Of a DNA stretch of 8,824 bases, positions 1 through 6,465 are shown one piece after another; within the stretch, counting starts at the first letter, position 1, and each line of letters begins with the position of its first letter. The notes under the pieces were generated by a model. The model searched no databases, was not told the origin of the DNA, and saw only the letters and a list, made by a program, of their open reading frames with translations. Source of the DNA: an uncultured Porphyromonadaceae bacterium (lineage in GTDB: Bacteria; Bacteroidota; Bacteroidia; Bacteroidales; Muribaculaceae); assembly GCA_905212215.1 (NCBI GenBank), contig CAJMDR010000060.1, positions 1 to 8,824 of the forward strand, given 5' to 3'. The position numbers and the translations under genes were made by a program.

Positions 1-561
1 CAGCACGAGGAAATCGGCTACAACTACCGCATGTCAAACATCTGCGCCGGTATCGGCCGCGGACAGATGACCATCGTCGACGACCACATCGCCCATCACC
101 AGCACGTTCAAGCACTCTATGAGGAATTGTTGGCCGACGTAGAAGGCATCACCATGCACAGCGCACCGTCGCCTGAATACGACTCGAACTACTGGCTGTG
201 CACGGTCACACTCGACCTGGATTTGAAAATCAAAGGCCAGGAAAACGCATACAAGCAGGTAATCACCGGAGCCGTAGGAGGTGCAGCCGGAGTTACCCAC
301 GCAACCAAGATTGCTACAACCGACTGCCAGCCCAATGACAATGTTGAAGCCCTGCGCATGGCCCTCGACGCAGCGGGAATCGAGTCGCGTCCCTTGTGGA
401 AACCGATGCACAAGCAGCCGGTCTATCGTAACGCTCCCGCTTACACCAACGGCGTATCGGAGTCGCTCTTCAAAGTCGGCATCTGCCTCCCCGCCGGCCC
501 CTGGGTAACCGATGAACACGTCCGCTACATCGTTTCTAAAATTAAAGAAAATATCTTATGA
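1..561 (+). CDS. DegT/DnrJ/EryC1-family PLP-dependent sugar aminotransferase, C-terminal part
   Basis: The reading frame is open from base 1, so the gene begins upstream; 186 C-terminal residues are present (the family is usually about 370-400). Enzymes of this family transfer an amino group from glutamate to a keto-sugar nucleotide in the cytoplasm, for capsule, O-antigen or glycan synthesis. Visible signatures are the GYNYRMSNI segment that normally follows the PLP-binding lysine (the lysine is outside the window), SRPLWKPMHKQPVY, and a C-terminal LCLPAGP-like segment (ICLPAGPWVTDEHVRYIV). The gene is GC-rich (39 of 60 bases at 361-420), unlike everything downstream. Its final codons, from about 530, are AT-rich, which may mark the junction of an insertion. 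The stop overlaps the next start as ATGA. The family call is firm; the substrate cannot be told. Confidence 0.93.
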   Translation, partial: QHEEIGYNYRMSNICAGIGRGQMTIVDDHIAHHQHVQALYEELLADVEGITMHSAPSPEYDSNYWLCTVTLDLDLKIKGQENAYKQVITGAVGGAAGVTHATKIATTDCQPNDNVEALRMALDAAGIESRPLWKPMHKQPVYRNAPAYTNGVSESLFKVGICLPAGPWVTDEHVRYIVSKIKENIL

Positions 562-923
562 TTGCGTCTGTTCAATATAATGACTTAGTCGGGACTGCAG
601 CGGCCGATGTTGCAGACTGGTATTTTAATTCTTTGCAAAAATATCTTGTCGACTCTTTTTCATCGTACGATGGTGAAAGATTTTCATGCAGGGGGTGTAC
701 TGCGTATTTTGGCGGTAGAGATCTTGTATCGGTCACTTTTGTATGTTTGGATAAAGAAACAGGAAAGTTCGTTAAGTTTGCCACGAAAGAATGGTGGACT
801 ACAGATCAGTTCTTTGAACTATTCAAACGGTTTGAGATAGTAATCGGCAAAGATATAAATGAGGTCGAGATTGACGAAGCCTCTGAAAGATTGTTGCTGA
901 CTGATAATGGAGCAGACGAATAA
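558..923 (+). CDS. Conserved-looking hypothetical protein, 121 aa, first gene of the putative defence operon
   Basis: I do not recognise a domain. The protein is small and soluble-looking, with no signal peptide or membrane segment. It has an N-terminal YNDLVGTAAAD segment (residues 7-17), a single CxxC pair (C44, C47), a Trp-Trp at 79-80 and an acidic C-terminus, and is probably a mixed alpha/beta fold. One CxxC alone is not enough to call a zinc site. The start is set by the ATGA overlap with the aminotransferase stop, and the end overlaps the SEFIR gene by 17 bp, so translation is likely coupled on both sides. Its position at the head of the run suggests an accessory, regulatory or immunity-like partner of the SEFIR protein, but this is only inferred from context. 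Leaderless coupling to a capsule gene is unusual for a defence gene. Confidence 0.75.
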   Translation: MIASVQYNDLVGTAAADVADWYFNSLQKYLVDSFSSYDGERFSCRGCTAYFGGRDLVSVTFVCLDKETGKFVKFATKEWWTTDQFFELFKRFEIVIGKDINEVEIDEASERLLLTDNGADE

Positions 924-2439
924 ATATCCTGACACCGTAATATACAATCTTGCGGAACTCTTTGCCCAAAAGGATTCCAATGCTCCTGATTATTTAAGTG
1001 GCTCCAAGCTGGTCGCACTGTTCAACAAACTCGGATTTGCAGATTCTTACATATTCCCCGGAGTCGGGATTACTACGCCAGAGTCTTCCGGTATTTCAAG
1101 ATTAGCATACGCAAAGCTACGATTGTCCGATTTAAACATCAATCTTAGAATCCCCGAGGCTTTATCCCTGTTTACCGAATTGACCGGCGGTTCGGAAAGC
1201 CTGCAAGAAAAGATTACAGCAATATTTGAACATTACCATATTCCCGATCCGACTGCGCACAAATCTATTGAGCCAGAGGATATTAATAATGACCCAAGGG
1301 CATCAATAATTAGACCTGCAGTACCCGTTCCTGACAGCATGGACGACTGCAAGAAAGAAGCTGCATCTATGAGCCTAGGCCGAATTGAAGGAGATAATAC
1401 GAATGACACTCGTCCTTCAGATTCTGTCTTTGATGAAATTCCGCCGGGCGTAAAAGTAGTATTTATCAGCTACTCGTGGGATAACGATGAGCATCAGCAG
1501 TGGGTTCTGAAACTGGCAAATGACCTGGCTCAATTCGGAATATATGTGCTTTTGGATAAATACCTGCCAGGCGGATACCCCCTCCCACATTTTATGAGCA
1601 GAGGACTTGATATTTCCGATAAGGTAATAATAGTAGGAACTCCTGAATATAAAGAGAAGAGCATAAGTTCATTATCTGCTGGCGTCGTTTACGAGGACAA
1701 TATCATACGTGTTGAATTGATGCGAAATATTGCCATTACGAAATTCTTGCCAATATTACGGCGCGGAACATTTGATTCATCGTTGCCGACCCTTATAAGC
1801 AAGCGGGTCGGATTTGATTTCAGCGATGACGCAAAATATTCAAAGTTGATAAAAGATTTGGCAAGAGAAGTATACGATGTTCCCAAATATCCCAGACCGG
1901 CATTGGGTCCAGTCCCGGTTTTTGAATACAATGATTTATCCCCGAGAGAACGGGATAATCTGAAGAATCCGGAATCTGATTTCCGAAAAAATCAGGATAG
2001 GAAATGGCTTGACAGACTTTTGGGGAACTTTAGTTTCCGAGTAATGGATCAATTTGTGAGCGAATCGCCGCTCTATGTAGATGAACGAGTTTTCATATCC
2101 ATTGACATATGGAACGCAATGATAAACAGTTCTACTTTCAGAATCTATGACCCTGAATTATCTCAAATAATAACAGATTTCCATAACCTCTGGCATGAAG
2201 CGATAGTAGCAGGGTATAAGTTCTATTCAAGTTTACCAAATGCTGCCCGTATGTATTTTCATGGACTCCAAAACGATATTTTTGTGTCACAAGAAGCTGA
2301 AAACACCTACAATAAGTTGGTTGATATCCGATTAAAGATGCAGCCATTATTGCGAAAAATGGCCTCATATATTCAGGATAATTTTGAGATAGATGTAGAG
2401 AAAACCTCCGAGGCATTTGAGAAATCATTAGAACAGTAA
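907..2439 (+). CDS. SEFIR (TIR-like) domain protein with unknown N- and C-terminal regions, 510 aa
   Basis: Residues about 184-318 form a SEFIR/TIR-type domain: strand A with VVFISYSWD (184-192), then H196 and W199 in the first helix, LLDKYL (215-220), the SDKVIIVGTPEYKEK segment (237-251), and a conserved-looking VYEDNIIRVE stretch (261-270) whose E263 or E270 could be the catalytic glutamate. Bacterial TIR/SEFIR proteins commonly cleave NAD+ or make nucleotide signals on phage infection; activity here is inferred. Residues 1-110 (LSGSKLVALFNKLGF, then PESSGISRLAYAKLRLSDLN) look like a compact helical domain of the sort fused to defence effectors, possibly AbiJ-N-terminal-like, but I cannot confirm that. 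A linker of about 70 residues precedes the SEFIR domain. Residues 330-510 are mostly helical and unrecognised. The start overlaps the 121-aa gene by 17 bp. Confidence 0.88.
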   Translation: MEQTNKYPDTVIYNLAELFAQKDSNAPDYLSGSKLVALFNKLGFADSYIFPGVGITTPESSGISRLAYAKLRLSDLNINLRIPEALSLFTELTGGSESLQEKITAIFEHYHIPDPTAHKSIEPEDINNDPRASIIRPAVPVPDSMDDCKKEAASMSLGRIEGDNTNDTRPSDSVFDEIPPGVKVVFISYSWDNDEHQQWVLKLANDLAQFGIYVLLDKYLPGGYPLPHFMSRGLDISDKVIIVGTPEYKEKSISSLSAGVVYEDNIIRVELMRNIAITKFLPILRRGTFDSSLPTLISKRVGFDFSDDAKYSKLIKDLAREVYDVPKYPRPALGPVPVFEYNDLSPRERDNLKNPESDFRKNQDRKWLDRLLGNFSFRVMDQFVSESPLYVDERVFISIDIWNAMINSSTFRIYDPELSQIITDFHNLWHEAIVAGYKFYSSLPNAARMYFHGLQNDIFVSQEAENTYNKLVDIRLKMQPLLRKMASYIQDNFEIDVEKTSEAFEKSLEQ

Positions 2440-2445
2440 TCAATT

Positions 2446-3429
2446 ATGGATACATTAGATAATCTCATCCCGGCCTTTATCGAAAGATTATGTGAGAATT
2501 CAAACAAACAGTCAGGGCTATCCGGTCTACCTTCAGGCTTTAAGGAACTTGATAGATTGACAGGCGGTTTTGACGAATCCGATCTGATTGTAATTGGCTC
2601 TCGACCTTTGATGGGGAAAACAATGTTTATGATAAATCTGATTCGGCATATGGCTATTGAATACAACATACCGTCGTTGTTCTTCTCGCTGGATATGTCT
2701 GACTCCCATTTCATATCAAGAATGCTGTCTGCTATTTGCGAAATTGATAACATGAAATTTAGAAATGCCATGTTATCGAAAGCAGATTGGGTGGTCATTA
2801 ATAACGAAATAGCATCATTAAACCAATCGCCACTATGGATTTATGATAAAACTTTGACAGTAGAGGAACTATGCGACAGAACCAGAGAAATGGTGGCACA
2901 ACATGACATCAAGGTCGTATTCATCGATTATCTTCAACTTTTATCCCCCTCTGTGCCACATGAGAATCGAAATCAGGATGTTGCATACTGTATGAGGAAA
3001 CTTAAAAGCTTGTCAAAAGAACTACGTATTCCGATTATAGTTACCTCCCAGGTCAATCGTAATGCTGAATACCGCATCGAAAAGAATCCTGTATCTTTTA
3101 AACCGGAAATGCACAATCTTCGTGATAGCGGAACTATATGTGAGGATGCGAATATAGTGCTTCTTCTTGATAGACCGGAATTATCGCAAAGGAATACATA
3201 CGAGGACGATTCTTATGATATTAAAAATGTTCTGCTCGTTTCTGTGGCAAAGAACAACAATGGACAAGAAGATGTCTTGAAGATGCGGTTCAGGGGCGAT
3301 ATAAATAGAATAGACGATTGGAGCAGTTCAGAGCAATCCGACAGTCTGCCTGCTTTGGGCGATATTGATTCCCTGTCTAAATGTCACACAGGGTATTCAA
3401 ATTTCGATAGCGCTAAATCGCCGTTCTGA
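2446..3429 (+). CDS. Stand-alone DnaB-like RecA-fold ATPase (helicase C-terminal domain only), 327 aa
   Basis: Residues about 24-292 match the SF4 replicative-helicase ATPase domain of DnaB: GLPSGFKELDRLTGGF, Walker A RPLMGKT (53-59), FFSLDMS (79-85), Walker B VVFIDYLQLL (157-166), the SQVNR motif with Q202, NLRDSGTICEDANIVLLLDR (224-243, like DnaB's LRESGAIEQDAD), and a terminal FRGD..RIDDW. The DnaB N-terminal domain used for primase binding and ring assembly is absent, so this is not the housekeeping helicase. Two ATPase positions differ from DnaB: the glutamate of FSLEM is Asp83, and the usual KQRNG arginine-finger segment reads KNNNG (269-273), leaving the lysine but not the arginine. 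Hydrolysis may therefore be weak or need a partner. Spacing is 6 bp from the SEFIR gene. Residues 293-327 form a low-complexity tail. The role is unknown. Confidence 0.88.
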   Translation: MDTLDNLIPAFIERLCENSNKQSGLSGLPSGFKELDRLTGGFDESDLIVIGSRPLMGKTMFMINLIRHMAIEYNIPSLFFSLDMSDSHFISRMLSAICEIDNMKFRNAMLSKADWVVINNEIASLNQSPLWIYDKTLTVEELCDRTREMVAQHDIKVVFIDYLQLLSPSVPHENRNQDVAYCMRKLKSLSKELRIPIIVTSQVNRNAEYRIEKNPVSFKPEMHNLRDSGTICEDANIVLLLDRPELSQRNTYEDDSYDIKNVLLVSVAKNNNGQEDVLKMRFRGDINRIDDWSSSEQSDSLPALGDIDSLSKCHTGYSNFDSAKSPF

Positions 3430-3452
3430 TACTCACATATTTACACCTAAAT

Positions 3453-5402
3453 ATGCAATTGTTAGGTATTCGTATCGATTCCAAGTCTAAACAGGTCGCA
3501 AAAGTCCTGAAGGCTGGTTGGTTCCCTTTTGGCAAATATGAAGAACCGATGGGGGATAACCTGGTCGTTCTTCCTCGCATTCATGAGATTATACGTGATA
3601 TTTATACACAGAAGGGAGAACCTAAAATCAATATAAATGCTATCGTCGGGCAAAACGGAGCCGGGAAGTCAACTTTGCTTGACATTATGTTTGCATTGAT
3701 AAACAACCTTGTAATAAAGATTCTCGGCAAACAAAAATCCCATAACTCTTATCGTCAACTTTACTACGCATATGGTCTTTTTGCCGATTTGTATTTTATA
3801 GTTGATAATGTTCAGTATCGAATAACCGGCCGTAACACAAAACTGGAGTTGTACATTCAAGAAAAAGACAGGCTTGTTCCATATCCTCTGTATAAAGGAG
3901 AGAATCGAAACTCCGTCCTTGAATCTTTATTCTATACCATTATTACGAATTATAGCCTATATGCTTACAACATAGACGAATATGCAAATTTTACGAATGA
4001 CAGCGTCCCTAAAAAACTAAGTAACGGTAAATGGCTTGACGGATTGTTCCATAAGAATGACGGATACTATACTCCCATTGTAATAACGCCATATAGGGCA
4101 AACGGAACAATAAATGTAAATAAAGAGGCATATCTAGCTGAACACAGGATAAATATGCTTGCCCTTATGGCAGAAGCCAAGGGAAAGAGTTTCATTGATA
4201 ATTACAAGCCTGACACTTTATATGTAGAACTCAATCATAAGTTCATCTATGAAAAGACCAAAATCCTTAATGATATTATAAAGGATAGCTGCAGCTGGAT
4301 AGATGGAGAATTGCTCGTCGATATCTTCAAAAAATGCTGGAATGAACGAATCTCAACATTATATGGAACATCCAATCTGGATTCTGATTCGGAATGTTAC
4401 CAAATGAGTATATTTTATCTTGCATACAAATCCATTAAATTATGTCTGCGCTATCCGGATTATAATTATGTAATGAGGTTTGAAGAAGATAAAAAAGACT
4501 ATCATGAGGTGTCCAATGATAAAGACTATTATCAATACTGTTGCCCGGAGCGCGTTAATACTCTGATTGGAAAAATACTCAAAGACAAAAGCATTGAAGA
4601 TGATGAACATAACCACTTGATTCTTAAGATAGAACAAGTGCTTGACTATCTTGAATACTATATAAAGAAAGGTTTCTATAGGTGGCGTGATAATGACCAG
4701 ATATCGGTCAACGAATTATTGAAAAGAAAACGGATCAATCATTATTGTGATATCTATAGGCTTCTTCCTCCACCGTTTTATAATCTTCATTTAGAGTTCA
4801 AAAAGACTGAGGAAAAAGCAATTTCGAGCTGGACTTCATTTGATAGTCCTAAAATGAGTCTGGCAGCAATGAGTAGTGGTGAGCGGCATCTCCTTACTTG
4901 CTTGAGTTATATCCTATATCATTTAAAGAACATTGAGAGTATAAAGCCCGACAAAGAAAGAGTTAAATACCGCAATATCTGCCTTGTATTTGATGAGATT
5001 GAATTGTATTTTCATCCGGACTTTCAAAGAAGATTCATAAGAATGCTTCTGGAGGCGTTGTCTTGGTGTAATATCAGCAATCGTTCTATAAAATCAATTC
5101 AGATACTTCTTGTCACACACTCTCCATTCATTCTTACAGATATATTTACGCATAATACTTTATATCTTAGAAATGGAACCGCAGTTGAAGTAGAAGGAGA
5201 AACATTCGGTGCCAATTACTATGATTTACTTAATAGTAGTTTCTTTTTTGATGCTTCTGCGGTTGGCGAAATATCCACGAATTTCATTCGTGAGCTTTCA
5301 ACGAATACCAAACGGAAGCAAGTCAACAACTTGCTTGAATACGTAGGGGATCAGATGATAAAAAGCTATATAAGATTGCATAAGCCTAATGTACAGGATT
5401 GA
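3453..5402 (+). CDS. ABC/SMC-type AAA ATPase, Septu PtuA-like, 649 aa
   Basis: Cytoplasmic ATPase with the split ABC-type nucleotide-binding domain found in defence ATPases. Walker A is GQNGAGKST (66-74), the signature is MSSGERHLL (473-481), Walker B is CLVFDEIELYFHP (510-522, D514 and E515), and the switch histidine is H556 in VTHSPF. The roughly 390 residues between Walker A and the signature are enlarged and rich in Tyr, Lys and Asp; I do not recognise a domain there, and it may carry a sensor or the partner-binding surface. After VTHSPF only about 90 residues follow (NTLYLRNG, FGANYYDLLNSSFFFD), with no TOPRIM nuclease, which argues against an OLD or Gabija GajA protein. The next gene is an HNH nuclease overlapping by 14 bp, the arrangement of Septu PtuA-PtuB and of the Ec78-type retron effector. 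No reverse transcriptase is present. Very AT-rich (19 G/C of 60 at 4441-4500). Confidence 0.9.
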   Translation: MQLLGIRIDSKSKQVAKVLKAGWFPFGKYEEPMGDNLVVLPRIHEIIRDIYTQKGEPKININAIVGQNGAGKSTLLDIMFALINNLVIKILGKQKSHNSYRQLYYAYGLFADLYFIVDNVQYRITGRNTKLELYIQEKDRLVPYPLYKGENRNSVLESLFYTIITNYSLYAYNIDEYANFTNDSVPKKLSNGKWLDGLFHKNDGYYTPIVITPYRANGTINVNKEAYLAEHRINMLALMAEAKGKSFIDNYKPDTLYVELNHKFIYEKTKILNDIIKDSCSWIDGELLVDIFKKCWNERISTLYGTSNLDSDSECYQMSIFYLAYKSIKLCLRYPDYNYVMRFEEDKKDYHEVSNDKDYYQYCCPERVNTLIGKILKDKSIEDDEHNHLILKIEQVLDYLEYYIKKGFYRWRDNDQISVNELLKRKRINHYCDIYRLLPPPFYNLHLEFKKTEEKAISSWTSFDSPKMSLAAMSSGERHLLTCLSYILYHLKNIESIKPDKERVKYRNICLVFDEIELYFHPDFQRRFIRMLLEALSWCNISNRSIKSIQILLVTHSPFILTDIFTHNTLYLRNGTAVEVEGETFGANYYDLLNSSFFFDASAVGEISTNFIRELSTNTKRKQVNNLLEYVGDQMIKSYIRLHKPNVQD

Positions 5403-6453
5403 AGCTCCTTCCACTGCAGCTCTTAAAGCTTATTCTAATAAGTATGCCCCAATTCTCCGTTCAAGCATTGAATACTATCTTAACGGAGGGGTTTTGATTC
5501 GGGAATTCGGCCGCAAAAAGATTCTAAAGTGTAAAATTGGGATTAAGCCCAATTCTAACTCTTTTATTGCAAGATTCTTAAATAAATTATCAGAGGGCAA
5601 TAATATTGAGAAACTACTATATGGAGATTTTGCAATATTACTTAAAGTGATACGCATTATTACTGCAAAATGTCCTGATTATTCTCAAAAACTGACCAAG
5701 TCCAGGCTCGTAAGTATCAAGTATAAAACTACTGAGATTCTGGAAGATTTTCATTCCATCGTATATGACATTTTCGTTGAAAAAATCTACGATAATCCAG
5801 CCGCGTTTGATAAAACAGAGTTCATAAAAAACCGGAAACTCAAAATATGCCCCTATTGTGGAATAAGCATCATTGAACCTATCGATGCAAAGGACAATTA
5901 TGTGATAAAACCCCATATAGATCATTTCTTGCCTAAGAGTATCTATCCTTTTCTTGCCTTGAGTTTCTACAATCTTATTCCATCTTGTCCGGAATGTAAT
6001 ATGGTGCCGAACAAAGGCGACAAAGACCCCTTGTCCATAGATAGAAAAATTCTTCATTTAATGAATCCATACGGATTTAATGAAGGAGCATTTATTTTTG
6101 ACTATAACTATAATGCGGGGGGCGAATTTGATGAAAATAATTTCAGCGTTTTCATTGACTATCTGGATAATCTTCATTTGCAAAAAGGATATAATGACAT
6201 CACATTTATTGAAACCTTGTACCATCAACGAAAGGCGGAACTAAAGGCATTATGGCTTAAAATCAAATCACTGAATAAAAGCAGATTGAAATTTGCTGAA
6301 GCGGTGCTACCCGATGCAACGACAGATGAATTATTGTCGCCGGATTGTGTTTTCGGATATGCTCTTGATGAGAAAAACTCAAGAGTCTATGCAATGTTCA
6401 AATTTAACAAAGACCTATATTATAAAATTGTTAAAAACGAAGTGAATCCATAG
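5389..6453 (+). CDS. HNH endonuclease, Septu PtuB-like, 354 aa
   Basis: The HNH nuclease core lies at residues about 150-212. It has CPYC (C154, C157), HIDHFLPKS (H176, D178, H179), N195 in FYNLIPSC, CPEC (C200, C203), then N204 and K209. The two CxxC pairs should bind a structural zinc, and the HxDH...N...N set should bind the catalytic metal; all expected residues are present, so it looks active. The N-terminal 150 residues and C-terminal 140 residues are mainly helical and probably contact the ATPase. In Septu and in the Ec78-type retron, the ATPase holds the HNH subunit until infection is sensed, after which nucleic acid is cut; a similar role is inferred here. The start ATG lies inside the ATPase gene with a 14-bp overlap, indicating coupled synthesis of the two partners. 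It is longer than the short PtuB proteins I know of. Confidence 0.9.
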   Translation: MYRIEAPSTAALKAYSNKYAPILRSSIEYYLNGGVLIREFGRKKILKCKIGIKPNSNSFIARFLNKLSEGNNIEKLLYGDFAILLKVIRIITAKCPDYSQKLTKSRLVSIKYKTTEILEDFHSIVYDIFVEKIYDNPAAFDKTEFIKNRKLKICPYCGISIIEPIDAKDNYVIKPHIDHFLPKSIYPFLALSFYNLIPSCPECNMVPNKGDKDPLSIDRKILHLMNPYGFNEGAFIFDYNYNAGGEFDENNFSVFIDYLDNLHLQKGYNDITFIETLYHQRKAELKALWLKIKSLNKSRLKFAEAVLPDATTDELLSPDCVFGYALDEKNSRVYAMFKFNKDLYYKIVKNEVNP

Positions 6454-6465
6454 GAACACCAAGAG

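Noticed and set aside
34..519. Long minus-strand open frame opposite the aminotransferase
   Set aside because: It is antisense to a clear family match in a GC-rich gene, where such mirror frames are common; its translation shows no recognisable domain.
742..749. TATGTTTG, a match to the Bacteroidota -7 element TAnnTTTG, inside the 121-aa gene
   Set aside because: There is no TTTG-type -33 element at the expected 19-21 bp upstream; the nearest TTG is too close and the nearest TTTG too far. An 8-base degenerate match is expected by chance.
3453..5402. OLD-family or Gabija GajA nuclease
   Set aside because: Only about 90 residues follow the switch histidine and no TOPRIM acidic motifs are visible; the partner is HNH, not a UvrD-like helicase.
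3430..6465. Retron with PtuA/PtuB effectors
   Set aside because: No reverse transcriptase gene and no stretch long enough to hold a retron RNA lies near the pair; the gaps are 23 and 12 bp.
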